Origin: Paenibacillus_AB hodogayensis
Lineage (GTDB): Bacteria > Bacillota > Bacilli > Paenibacillales > NBRC-103111
Assembly (NCBI RefSeq): GCF_039536325.1
Contig: NZ_BAAAYO010000010.1
Span: 868,001-932,000 of the forward strand
Direction of reading: 5' to 3'
DNA: 64,000 bases
Positions within the stretch are counted from its first letter, which is position 1. Every line of letters starts with the position of its first letter. Below are positions 54,115-62,507 of this stretch, piece by piece. The position numbers were made by a program, and so were the translations under genes. The notes beneath the pieces are model-generated. The model had not been told where the DNA came from and ran no database searches. It worked only from the letters and a program-made list of their open reading frames with translations.

Positions 54115-55005
54115 TTAGGGATGCTCATGGATCTCTCCCGCGCTCGTTGCAGTGAGGTCCGGCGGGGAATTCGGGATAGCTGGCTCCTTGTTCGGCTCGG
54201 CTTGCCGCTTCGAAACCGTCGGGTTCTTCCGGCGTTCCGCCTCACGAACCCATGTGCGAATGCTCTCATTCATTTCCAGCGCCGACTTTGTCGGAATTTG
54301 ATGCTTTTCGTCCTTTAGCACGACGACGTCGCAGACCGGCAGCTCGTTTTCCAGCTTGCGGCGATACCGCTTGAAGCCGCGATCCTTCTCCCCGTAGACG
54401 AGCAGCGTGGGGATGCGCAGCCGGTCCAGCCGCTGCGTGCAGTTGTAGCGCAGGCTGTACCGGTAATATTGCCGAATGTTCGTCTGGTTGCCCCGCCGCG
54501 CTTCGCGCAGCAAATTGCGGAACGTCAAATTGCTGTCGGCATTGCCCCAGGCGATGCCCCACATAAGCAGCCGCGCCAGCGGTTTCGTCGCGGACAAGCC
54601 GGCCGCCAGCCGGATGCGGCTGCGCAGCAGGAAGTCGCTTGCCTCCGACATCGTGCTGACCAAGATGCCTCCGGCAAAGCGGTCCGGGTGCGTCAGCATC
54701 GCCTCCAGCGCGACCGAGCCTCCAGTCGAATACCCGCATATGTAGGTTTGGCGGATGCCCAAATAATCCAGCAGGCGGACGATATCTTCCACGATAAGTC
54801 CGTACGTAAGCGGAGTCTCGGAGACCGCGCTTTTGCCGTGACCGCGAACATCGAACGTAATGACCGAGAATTCGCCGGCCAGCTGCACTTGCTGGTAGCG
54901 GAAATTGTGGCTGGTCAGGAGCGGCGGATGAATGAACAAGATGGGCGTTCCTTTGCCTTGAATCTGGTAATACAGATGCGTCCCGTTAACAACCGCTATT
55001 GGCAT
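54115..55005 (-). CDS. Alpha/beta fold hydrolase
   Basis: 296 residues. Classic alpha/beta hydrolase: oxyanion region FIHPPLL, VRGHGKS, nucleophile elbow GYSTGG with Ser93, acid LVYGEKD (about Asp213) and His in KDEKHQIPT (about 239). Most like haloperoxidase/esterase-type enzymes such as PcaD relatives; substrate unknown. The C-terminal 35 residues are a polar tail (KNPTVSKRQAEPNKEPAIPN) not needed for the fold. Single gene with own terminator. Confidence 0.88.
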   Translation of the reverse strand: MPIAVVNGTHLYYQIQGKGTPILFIHPPLLTSHNFRYQQVQLAGEFSVITFDVRGHGKSAVSETPLTYGLIVEDIVRLLDYLGIRQTYICGYSTGGSVALEAMLTHPDRFAGGILVSTMSEASDFLLRSRIRLAAGLSATKPLARLLMWGIAWGNADSNLTFRNLLREARRGNQTNIRQYYRYSLRYNCTQRLDRLRIPTLLVYGEKDRGFKRYRRKLENELPVCDVVVLKDEKHQIPTKSALEMNESIRTWVREAERRKNPTVSKRQAEPNKEPAIPNSPPDLTATSAGEIHEHP

Positions 55006-55101
55006 AGTCGTCGTTCCCTCCGAAAGGAAATACTTACATTTTCTATACGTTTACAATGCCCCGGAAAGCGGACTTTTATTGCCTTTTCAAACCCGGCAAG
55101 C

Positions 55102-55133
55102 AAAAAAAACGAGCCTCCCTGCCGGAAGGCTCG
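55102..55133 (-). terminator. Terminator of the YuiB-like gene
   Basis: On the minus strand GAGCCT / AGGCTC arms followed by eight T. Confidence 0.85.
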
Positions 55134-55147
55134 AACCGTCGTTCCTT

Positions 55148-55441
55148 TTAAAACATTTTGTAGCCGCGCACCCGCAGCAGGTGAATCGTCTTGCCGCTTA
55201 ATATAGCTCCTGCCAAACCGCAGGCGAACAGCAAATATTCGCCGAACTTCAGGCCGGCCAAATGCTCCAGCAGCGAATCCGAACTCCACGCCCAGTAGAT
55301 CAGCATGCCGATTACGGCCAATACGTACAAATAAATAGGAAAATGCGTCGTCTTCAGCAGCATGTTGAAAATAAACCCGATTCCGTACATGAGCACGAAC
55401 ACAAGCAGCATCAAAATAACAAGTTGGATCACATCGATCAC
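55148..55441 (-). CDS. yuiB: YuiB-like small membrane protein
   Basis: 97 residues with three predicted membrane segments (about 4-27, 34-52, 66-85). The N-terminal part (LVILMLLVFVLMYGIGFIFNMLLKTTHFP) matches the YuiB family of Bacillaceae as I recall it. Role unknown in any species. Single gene divergent from hemQ, with its own terminator. Confidence 0.7.
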   Translation of the reverse strand: MIDVIQLVILMLLVFVLMYGIGFIFNMLLKTTHFPIYLYVLAVIGMLIYWAWSSDSLLEHLAGLKFGEYLLFACGLAGAILSGKTIHLLRVRGYKMF

Positions 55442-55634
55442 GTTTACGAAACCTCCCGAGCGTTCCTTTGTTTCACGTCCATTGTAGTGGAAACGATAGG
55501 CGAAGTAAAGAGTGTCCTTGCAATCGCCTTAAAACCGTCACGTGCCCGACGTTGCCCTTTGCCGACCGATTCGCTACAATAAATTGTGGAACCGACTGTC
55601 AACAGAACGGACATACGAGAGGAGTGACACCCCG

Positions 55635-56384
55635 ATGAGCGAAGCGGTACAAACGCTGGAGGGCTGGTACGCGCTGCATGATTTCCGGACGATCGACTGG
55701 AGCGCCTGGAAGCTGCTTTCCGCCGAGGAGCGTGCCAAAGCGGAGGACGAGCTGCATACCATGCTGCGGGAATGGAGCGACATCGAGGAGCGGCGCGAAG
55801 GAAGCACCGCCTTTTACACCATCGTCGGCCAAAAAGCCGATTTCGTCCTGATGCATCTGCGCGAAACGCTGGACGAGCTGAACGAGCTGGAGAATGCCTT
55901 CAACAAAACGACGTTTGCCCAATATACGAAACCCGTCTACTCGTACGTGTCCATCGTCGAGTTGAGCAGCTATATGGCGAAGCCGGGAACAGACCCAATG
56001 CAGGACCCGGACATCATGGCGCGGCTGAAGCCTTCCTTGCCGAAGTCGAAGCACATCTGTTTCTACCCGATGAACAAACGCCGTTCCGGCAACGACAACT
56101 GGTACACGCTCAGCATGGAGGAGCGCCGCGCCCATATGCGCAGCCACGGCATGATCGGCCGCAGCTACGCCGGACGCGTCAAACAAATTATTACCGGCTC
56201 CGTAGGGCTGGACGATTGGGAATGGGGCGTTACGCTGTTCTCCGACGATCCGCTTACGTTCAAGAAGCTGGTGTACGAAATGCGCTTCGACGAGGCGAGC
56301 GCCCGCTACGGGGAGTTCGGCGCCTTCTATGTAGGCAATCTGCTCGATGCGGACAAATGCCGCCAATTGTTGAGCATCGGATAA
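55635..56384 (+). CDS. hemQ: Coproheme decarboxylase HemQ (ChdC)
   Basis: 249 residues from the ATG at 55635 (GAGGAG upstream). Chlorite-dismutase-like fold. Converts iron-coproporphyrin III to heme b with H2O2, the last step of the coproporphyrin-dependent heme pathway of Gram-positive bacteria. Active-site Tyr144 and Lys148 are in YPMNKRR; the proximal heme ligand is His171 in SHGMIGRSYAG. Full length. Other heme genes are not adjacent. Confidence 0.95.
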   Translation: MSEAVQTLEGWYALHDFRTIDWSAWKLLSAEERAKAEDELHTMLREWSDIEERREGSTAFYTIVGQKADFVLMHLRETLDELNELENAFNKTTFAQYTKPVYSYVSIVELSSYMAKPGTDPMQDPDIMARLKPSLPKSKHICFYPMNKRRSGNDNWYTLSMEERRAHMRSHGMIGRSYAGRVKQIITGSVGLDDWEWGVTLFSDDPLTFKKLVYEMRFDEASARYGEFGAFYVGNLLDADKCRQLLSIG

Positions 56385-56418
56385 ACGCAATTGATCGGTT
56401 ATCGCCACGATCCGTTAG

Positions 56419-56449
56419 ACCGTCCGGCCCTGTGCCGGGCGGTTTTTCT
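56419..56449 (+). terminator. Terminator of hemQ
   Basis: ACCGTCCGG / CCGGGCGGT arms followed by a T-run. Confidence 0.8.
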
Positions 56450-56479
56450 GTTTCAGCCGTCATGAAGCTGAGTTAATGC

Positions 56480-56509
56480 AAAAAAGCCCGGCCCTCCGCG
56501 GACCCGGCT
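56480..56509 (-). terminator. Terminator of the sda operon
   Basis: On the minus strand AGCCGGG...CCGGGCT arms followed by six T. Confidence 0.8.
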
Positions 56510-56522
56510 GTTGAATGCTATG

Positions 56523-56663
56523 TTAGAACGGATGAGCGCCGGGAAGCTTGAGCTTCCGCTTCTCGATCTCGTTACGCAAAATTTGAATAAACTCTGCGTC
56601 CAGCTTCCATTCGATCGATTGCATGTAGCATTCTACCAGATGTTCGTCCTTGAGCAGTCTCAT
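56523..56663 (-). CDS. sda: Sporulation histidine kinase inhibitor Sda
   Basis: 46 residues, exactly the length of B. subtilis Sda. It has the Sda pattern of two helices: MRLLKDEHLVECYMQSIE and DAEFIQILRNEIEKRKL. Sda binds sporulation kinases such as KinA and blocks autophosphorylation when DNA replication is disturbed. The ATG overlaps the stop of the upstream 77-residue gene by four bases (ATGA), so the two are co-translated. Not reported by ORF finders with a longer cutoff. Confidence 0.88.
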   Translation of the reverse strand: MRLLKDEHLVECYMQSIEWKLDAEFIQILRNEIEKRKLKLPGAHPF

Positions 56664-56893
56664 CGTGCGTCCTCCCACCAAGCTGCGCCCGAATCGCTTT
56701 CCAACTCCCGAATAGCAGCGTCTGTAATCGTTTTGAACGTTTGTGCCTTCTGCATAATTTCACGGGACATGTCTTGCAAAAACAAATCGTCTTCTCCACT
56801 GTTCAACGGGGCATGAAGACGGTGCTTGTTGTTGTGCAACACGGTTTGAATAGCCAACTCAAAGAAATGCTCGTCTCCTTGACTTACCTTCAT
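56660..56893 (-). CDS. Small hypothetical protein coupled to sda (77 aa)
   Basis: 77 residues from the ATG at 56893, with GGGAGGG 8 bases before it. Acidic and probably helical (EHFFELAIQTVLHNNKHRLH, DLFLQDMSREIMQKAQTFKT). No membrane segment or known domain. Its stop overlaps the sda start (ATGA), so both are made from one message and it may act in the same checkpoint. I do not recognise a family. Confidence 0.7.
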   Translation of the reverse strand: MKVSQGDEHFFELAIQTVLHNNKHRLHAPLNSGEDDLFLQDMSREIMQKAQTFKTITDAAIRELESDSGAAWWEDAR

Positions 56894-57184
56894 CCTTCGT
56901 CCCTCCCTGGCTGTCTTCGTGCAGGAATGCCGATTTACTTCCATATTTATACACCTAATGTTACCTATAAAACGCTCCCCCGTCAGCGCAAACTTGTTGC
57001 ATTATCGCGCAAATCGTTTTGCATTCGCATGCAAACCCTTGCCTCGCCTTGCCCATCCTGTATTCTTTCATAAGAATTCGTAACGATTGATCGCCAAGCG
57101 ACCGTTGCTTGATTTCAAAACAAGCAAAACACGGTATAATGGAAGTATGGGATTATTTGTCGTTATTTAGACCGGGGGGTACTT

Positions 57185-58171
57185 ATGGCCAAAGCGGATC
57201 AACTGTTGTCCGTGCTGTGGCTGCTTCGATCGAGAAGCCGCATGACGGCGGAACAGCTTGCCGAACAATTGGAAACGAGCGTTCGCACCATTTATCGGTA
57301 TATCGACGCTTTATGCATGAGCGGAGTACCGGTGGAGGCCGAACCGGGACACGGGGGCGGTTACCGGCTGCCGCCGTCGTTTCGGGAAGCGCCGCTGTTC
57401 TTCAACATCGACGAATTGAAAGCGATGGTACACGCGGGAAGATTTGCCGAGCAGGCGGGTTATCCGTACATCGAGCCGCTGCGCCAGGCCACCGGCAAAA
57501 TGCAAAGCAGGCTGAACGAGGAACAATTGGAGGAGCTACAGCGGCATACGGCCGGCTTCGAGGTAATTCAACCGTCGGTTCACCGGGCCGACGAAACGCT
57601 GCTGCAAGAGATCGAGCGGGCCGTAGCCCGAAGCTCGACGCTAGCGATTCGTTACGAGAAATGGAAAGGAACCGAGCCCGAGGAACGAAAAGTCAATCCG
57701 TACGGCTTGGTTAACCGTTTGTATAAATGGTATTTAATCGGACATTGCCATCTTCGAGACGATATGCGGATTTTTCGCGTGGACCGGATCGCCGCAGCCG
57801 TCTTGACGGAGCATTCCTTCGTCAGACCGGAGTCGTTCTCGCTGCGCGATTATATGCAGAACCGCTTCGACGCGGGGCAGGAAAAGAACGAGAAGCAGGA
57901 CCAGCCGGTCCGGCTGGAGGGCGATCCCGCGATGATTGCGCATCTGCGCGATAATTGGTATATGCGCGAGCGGATCGTCTCGCATACGCCGGACTCGATT
58001 ACGCTGCTGCTGGACAAGAGCAGCCTGGAAGGATTCTTTCCCCGTTTTCTGCTATCTTTCGCCACTACGCTGCGTATCGTGCAGCCTGTCGAATTGCGCC
58101 AGCGGGTCGCGAAATTGGCTCGGGAATTGGCGGATTTTCATGGGACAGATATTCCTGTCGAAACAAAATAA
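57185..58171 (+). CDS. YafY-type transcriptional regulator (HTH and WYL domains)
   Basis: 328 residues; GGGGGG 5 bases before the ATG. N-terminal DeoR-like winged helix (LLSVLWLLRSRSRMTAEQLA, LETSVRTIYRYIDALCMSGV), a linker, then a WYL domain (about 145-225; IRYEKWKGTEPEERKVNPYG, LVNRLYKWYLIGHCHLRDDM) and a C-terminal WCX extension. Such regulators often sense small ligands through the WYL fold. A good -10 TATAAT lies at 57135-57140, with a poor -35. The target is unknown. Confidence 0.88.
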   Translation: MAKADQLLSVLWLLRSRSRMTAEQLAEQLETSVRTIYRYIDALCMSGVPVEAEPGHGGGYRLPPSFREAPLFFNIDELKAMVHAGRFAEQAGYPYIEPLRQATGKMQSRLNEEQLEELQRHTAGFEVIQPSVHRADETLLQEIERAVARSSTLAIRYEKWKGTEPEERKVNPYGLVNRLYKWYLIGHCHLRDDMRIFRVDRIAAAVLTEHSFVRPESFSLRDYMQNRFDAGQEKNEKQDQPVRLEGDPAMIAHLRDNWYMRERIVSHTPDSITLLLDKSSLEGFFPRFLLSFATTLRIVQPVELRQRVAKLARELADFHGTDIPVETK

Positions 58172-58194
58172 ACCAGCTCTTAACAGAGCCGGCT
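58165..58194 (-). terminator. Terminator of the candidate pheromone gene
   Basis: On the minus strand GGCTCT / AGAGC(T) hairpin followed by the T-rich stretch TTTATTTTG. It overlaps the end of the WYL gene. Confidence 0.55.
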
Positions 58195-58239
58195 TATCGT
58201 TGGAAAGTATGTACAAGTGAAACAACTGGAAACCTTACC

Positions 58240-58416
58240 TTATAGCCAGGTTGTAGCTACACCAATGTATTGACGGTTGCCGTTTTGTTGAACCTGTTTA
58301 ATACCTTCTTGCTCTACCTTACTCAAATTATAAGCTTCTCTTGCTTTTTCAATACCCTCTACTTTCGATCTTCTTACTGCCTTATGCAAATCACTGGACC
58401 AAGAAAGAGATTCCAT
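58240..58416 (-). CDS. Candidate ComX-like pheromone precursor (58 aa, Trp next to last)
   Basis: Short gene with a clear GGAGGGG 6 bases before its ATG and a terminator after it. The product is charged and helical for about 45 residues, then ends in NGNRQYIGVATTWL, with Trp at position 57 of 58. ComX precursors are 50-60 residues, with a variable sequence and a Trp in the last few residues that is prenylated by ComQ. It is divergent from the ComP-like kinase gene, 69 bases away, while comA- and comQ-like genes follow comP. It has no strong similarity to B. subtilis ComX that I can see, which is expected for this hypervariable family. AT-rich, unlike the genome. The alternative is an unrelated small protein. 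Confidence 0.5.
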   Translation of the reverse strand: MESLSWSSDLHKAVRRSKVEGIEKAREAYNLSKVEQEGIKQVQQNGNRQYIGVATTWL

Positions 58417-58485
58417 GTTTAACCCCTCCAGCTTCTTTATAGGACTTAGTTCTATTCTACTACGTTTTAGGAAAGGTGTGAAGAT

Positions 58486-60825
58486 ATGAACCGAAAGAAA
58501 ATAGTAGTTCTACTGAGCATTGTCATCCTAGTCCTACTTCAAAGCTGGTTCGGGTATTTAAGCATGCGCTATCCATACTTGGGCATTAACGTTGAAAAAA
58601 CATCTGATAACCAGTGGGCGGTTTCAACAATTGATCGAATGACAACACCTTCATCTTTGGACATTAGGCAGGGCGATATTATTTATAAAATAGATGAAAA
58701 AGATCCTACTAAACATTTTACATTGTCGAAATGGAGAGCAATTGAACAATGCGATTCCTTTGAAATTATTCGTAACGGGAATGAGCATATCGTCATTCAA
58801 ACCGATCAGATGAAAAATTCGTTAAGCCACGACGTTCTTCCGACAATTGCCGTCATGATTTGCTTGGCGTCAGCCATACTCTTATATTCTAGAGTTCAAC
58901 ATTCGAAATCCGCTATTTTTCTGGCACTGGTTTTTCTTAATATAGGAATTACTTATATGAGCCTGGGTGCTTCAGCTAGAGGGGATACACTTGGAAAATT
59001 TATGATGATATCGGCTTTGACTCTAATACCTATTATATTTCTTCATTTTTTAATTGTTTTCTTTAAAGAAAAAGGGGAAGTCCATCTGAAATCTAATTAC
59101 TTGCTCCCTTTATATCTATTCGTGCTAGTTCAGTCTCTTTTAGTAATCGTTTGGTATTTCACACCTCATGTAAATTACCATCTATATAGATTCACAACAT
59201 TATCGAGTCTTTTCGTCTTTTTAAGTGGAATAGTTTGGAATATCAGCATCCTTTTCCGACTCTATTTTCGCTACGGCAAAAATCGTTCTTACTTAGCTAC
59301 AGTTATTAGAGTGGTGCTATATTCCTTAAGTATTTCATTTTGTCCTGTTATGCTACTTTCCTTTGCATCGAATCTTATCATCGGACGAGAGTTACTGCCA
59401 TCTCATTATACAAGTTGGTTTGTCTTATTCTTTCCGCTTGCATTTGCATATTTAATTATTTCTAAACAGCTTTACGATATCGATGTTGTGCTAAGACGAA
59501 TATTATTCACTATTATAATGGCTCTCGGACCTACTATGGTAATCACGGGAGCAACAAGCGCTTTCTTTTATGACCATTTTTCCATACGAAAAACAATTTT
59601 TCTATTTTTCGTTATTTTATTCATTCTCACTTTCGTCCTTTACTCCGTCGAGCACATGTATACTCGACTGGAACGGTTCATGTTCCCGCGCAAGCATATG
59701 CTGCAAGCCGCGCTGAAAAAAATATCGAAAGATTTGACTTCTACCTCCAGCTTTCGCGAACTGAAGGACCTTATTCTGCTCGACATCGTCAACACGCTCC
59801 AGGTACACGGAGGAGCTATCGTGTTCAAGTATCGCGACAGCACGGAAATGATTATCGAAGGCGAGATCGATAAGGATGAAGTGGAGCGGATCGTCAACAC
59901 TGACCGCGAGCTTTCGGAGGAGCACCCCGAGCTGATGAGCTTCGAGATTAACCGGCATGAGGAGTACACGAGCTTCCTCATTATGACGCGCAAAAAGTCG
60001 AACACCCGGCTAGGTTTGGAGGAAGTCCAGTGGCTCAACCTGATCATCTCCTACCTGGCCGTCAGCCTGGAGAACGTCTACTTGATCCGCAAGCTGTCGG
60101 ACAAGCTGAACCGGCTGGCCTCGCAGCTGCCGAGCGAGCAGGAGGCTAACGACTTCAACTGGTTCCGCAAGCTGACGTTTGAGCTGCAGGAGCGCGAGCG
60201 GGTGCGCATCGCCACCGATCTGCACGATACGACGATGCAGGATCTGTTCTTCCTCAAGCGGAAGCTGGCTGCGCTCGGCAGCCAATACGACCTTCCCCGC
60301 GAAGCGAAGGACAATATTTCCAGCCTGATCGAATACGTGGAAATTATAAACATCAACCTGCGCCAAAGCTGCTTCGACCTGCATCCGTATTTGCTGCAGG
60401 AAATCGGGCTTGTTCGCACGATCGAGAAAATCGTTGAGCGGGAGTCGTACTCGGCGCCGTTCCAGATCCGTTTCGACGCCGTCGGCGTACAAGCGCTGGA
60501 GCGCAAAGATTTGGAAGTCAAACGCCATTTATTCCGCATCGTGCAGGAATTGCTCAACAACGCGAAGAAGCATTCGGAAGCGACCCTGGTCGGCATCCGG
60601 CTGAGCGCAAACAACGGCAAGTTCGTGCTGCATTACCGCGACGACGGCGTCGGCTTCGATCCGGACCGGCTCGTCGCTCCGGATATGGGAACCTCCGGGG
60701 TCGGCATGGAACAGCTGCGCAGCCGGATTCTGCATCTGCAGGGCCAGCTTGAACTGGAGGCGGCCAAAGGGGCCGGCGTCGATATTCGCATCACCTTTCC
60801 GATGAAAGAAGGGCTGACCGCATGA
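58486..60825 (+). CDS. comP: ComP-like membrane sensor histidine kinase
   Basis: 779 residues (B. subtilis ComP about 770). Order: membrane segment at about 7-25; an external PDZ-like part (IRQGDIIYKIDEKDPTKHF, nearly the same wording as ComP LRQGDII); about seven further membrane segments (115-390); a GAF-like linker; then a HisKA_3 dimer domain with phospho-His580 in DLHDTTMQDL, and a HATPase_c domain (HLFRIVQELLNNAKKHSE, DDGVGFDP). It should sense the peptide outside the cell and phosphorylate the ComA-like regulator. The first half (to about base 59640) is AT-rich and the second GC-rich, so the gene looks mosaic. Confidence 0.82.
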   Translation: MNRKKIVVLLSIVILVLLQSWFGYLSMRYPYLGINVEKTSDNQWAVSTIDRMTTPSSLDIRQGDIIYKIDEKDPTKHFTLSKWRAIEQCDSFEIIRNGNEHIVIQTDQMKNSLSHDVLPTIAVMICLASAILLYSRVQHSKSAIFLALVFLNIGITYMSLGASARGDTLGKFMMISALTLIPIIFLHFLIVFFKEKGEVHLKSNYLLPLYLFVLVQSLLVIVWYFTPHVNYHLYRFTTLSSLFVFLSGIVWNISILFRLYFRYGKNRSYLATVIRVVLYSLSISFCPVMLLSFASNLIIGRELLPSHYTSWFVLFFPLAFAYLIISKQLYDIDVVLRRILFTIIMALGPTMVITGATSAFFYDHFSIRKTIFLFFVILFILTFVLYSVEHMYTRLERFMFPRKHMLQAALKKISKDLTSTSSFRELKDLILLDIVNTLQVHGGAIVFKYRDSTEMIIEGEIDKDEVERIVNTDRELSEEHPELMSFEINRHEEYTSFLIMTRKKSNTRLGLEEVQWLNLIISYLAVSLENVYLIRKLSDKLNRLASQLPSEQEANDFNWFRKLTFELQERERVRIATDLHDTTMQDLFFLKRKLAALGSQYDLPREAKDNISSLIEYVEIININLRQSCFDLHPYLLQEIGLVRTIEKIVERESYSAPFQIRFDAVGVQALERKDLEVKRHLFRIVQELLNNAKKHSEATLVGIRLSANNGKFVLHYRDDGVGFDPDRLVAPDMGTSGVGMEQLRSRILHLQGQLELEAAKGAGVDIRITFPMKEGLTA

Positions 60826-61484
60826 AGCGCACTTACCAAACGATTATTGTCGACGACCATCCCGTCGTGGCCAGCGCCACGAAACATATTTTGCAGCAAA
60901 TCGAAGGCGTGACCATCGCAGCCACCGCCTCGAACGGAGCCGACGCCATCCGGCTCGTCGAAGAATACCAGCCCGATCTGCTGTTTCTCGATTACCATCT
61001 GCCCGACCAGTACGGCAGCCAGGTGGCCGAGAAGGTGAAGCGGCTTAGCCCGCACACGCATATCGTGATTTTTACCGGCATTGACGTCGCCGACATGTAC
61101 AACCACCTGATCGAGCTTGGCGTCAGCGGCATTCTGTCGAAGGAATCCGGGGAGACGACGATTCAGAATCTGGTGCGCTGCATCCTCGACGGCCATACGA
61201 TGATACCGCTGCCGCTGTACCGTCAGATGAAGCTGTCCCATCGCAAATCCGCTGCTGGCGACAACGAATTCGCCGATTTGTCTCCGGATGAGCTGCAAAT
61301 TATGACGCTGCTCGTCAAGGGAGCGACGCACGAGCAGATCGCCGAGCACATTCACGTCAGCAAGCGGTCCGTCGATAATTATTTGAAAAAAATTTATGAC
61401 AAGCTTGACGTCGCCAGCCGCATTCAAGCCATCGAGAAGTTCGTGCGAAGTCCGGTGTACATGGAGATGCAGGAGGAGAATTAA
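60822..61484 (+). CDS. comA: ComA-like response regulator (REC and LuxR-type HTH)
   Basis: 220 residues. Receiver domain with acidic pocket D11/D12 and phospho-acceptor D57 (DLLFLDYHLPD). NarL/LuxR-type DNA-binding domain at about 148-212 (LSPDELQIMTLLVKGATHEQ, IHVSKRSVDNYLKKIYDKL, the same HLSKRS phrase as ComA). The start overlaps the end of comP by four bases (ATGA). Phosphorylated form would activate quorum-controlled genes. No perfect ComA box was seen within the window. Confidence 0.82.
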   Translation: MKRTYQTIIVDDHPVVASATKHILQQIEGVTIAATASNGADAIRLVEEYQPDLLFLDYHLPDQYGSQVAEKVKRLSPHTHIVIFTGIDVADMYNHLIELGVSGILSKESGETTIQNLVRCILDGHTMIPLPLYRQMKLSHRKSAAGDNEFADLSPDELQIMTLLVKGATHEQIAEHIHVSKRSVDNYLKKIYDKLDVASRIQAIEKFVRSPVYMEMQEEN

Positions 61485-61487
61485 CCG

Positions 61488-62486
61488 ATGAGAGACGCTT
61501 TGTTGCAAGAAGTGGAACGAACGCTGGACCGGCTCGTGCCGGTGCCCGCTTTTCACGCCCTGTTGACGACGTTCGTGCGCGACAAGGCGGCGGAAACGTC
61601 GCGCTGGGGGGAAATGACGCGCCATGTCCACTACATGTTCGGGGGACGTTCTCCGCACATCGATAAGGTAGCCGCACTGACGGAGCTCATCGTGCTGGCT
61701 CTCGATATCGCCGACGATCTGCAGGACCGCGACAATGCCGAGAAAAGCTGGATGCAATGCCCGCAGGAGCTCTCGCTGAACGCGGTGATGGGCTTGCTGA
61801 TGGGAGCGGTGGGCGAGTTGGGCCGTTTTCAAGCGGAGTACCCTGACGATACCTTTCCGAAACCGGGCGAAGCCGCGCTCATCGTGATGAATGCAGTCAA
61901 CGGGCAGTATCGCGATCTGACGAACGATATCGTCACCGAGCAGGATTATATTGCCGTCGTCCAGCAGAAGTCCTGCATGTTGATCAAGCTGGCGTATTAT
62001 ATGGGCTACGGTTCACTCCCGGCAGCCGCGGCTATCGAGACGGAGATGGATCTGCTTGCCGGGTATGTGGGCGTCGTCTCCCAGTTGTCCAACGATCTCC
62101 GCGATGTTTTGCGGTATGACGTCAAGAACGATCTGCTGCACCGGAAGCGGACGCTGCCCATCCTGTTTCTGCTGGCCGACGAGGAAGACGCCTTTCCCAT
62201 GATCCGCCGCTATTACGAGGGCGCTATCGATCGTGACGAGTTTTTGCGCCACAAAATCGCCAGCGTGGACTACATCCGGGAGTCCGGCTGCGTGGAGTAT
62301 ACCGAAGTAATCAAAACGCTGTTTTTGCAAAAGGCCGAAGAAACATTCGATTCGTTATCCGCCCCCGATCCCGAGTGGAAGGAGCGGTTCCGCGAGCTGG
62401 TGCTCGGTCCGAAGCAACCGGAGGAAACGGAGGAACCCGCAGACGCGGTCGTACCGGAGGAAGACGCGCAGCCGGAGAAGGCTTAG
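61488..62486 (+). CDS. comQ: ComQ-like isoprenyl transferase
   Basis: 332 residues; GAGGAG precedes the ATG, 3 bases after comA. Trans-isoprenyl diphosphate synthase fold with the first Asp-rich motif DDLQD (76-80) and a degenerate second motif (NDLRD, 202-206, then KNDLLHRKRTLP), the pattern of ComQ rather than of a normal GGPP synthase. ComQ attaches a geranyl or farnesyl group to the Trp of ComX and processes it. An acidic tail of about 25 residues (EETEEPADAVVPEEDAQPEK) follows the fold. Its position after comA instead of before comX is unusual. Confidence 0.8.
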   Translation: MRDALLQEVERTLDRLVPVPAFHALLTTFVRDKAAETSRWGEMTRHVHYMFGGRSPHIDKVAALTELIVLALDIADDLQDRDNAEKSWMQCPQELSLNAVMGLLMGAVGELGRFQAEYPDDTFPKPGEAALIVMNAVNGQYRDLTNDIVTEQDYIAVVQQKSCMLIKLAYYMGYGSLPAAAAIETEMDLLAGYVGVVSQLSNDLRDVLRYDVKNDLLHRKRTLPILFLLADEEDAFPMIRRYYEGAIDRDEFLRHKIASVDYIRESGCVEYTEVIKTLFLQKAEETFDSLSAPDPEWKERFRELVLGPKQPEETEEPADAVVPEEDAQPEKA

Positions 62487-62507
62487 ACGTCCGACGAAGT
62501 CCTAGGC

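Noticed and set aside
58165..58485. 58-residue gene as a spacer fragment without function
   Set aside because: Ribosome binding site, terminator, codon pattern and its position beside comP all support a real gene. The pheromone role remains a hypothesis.
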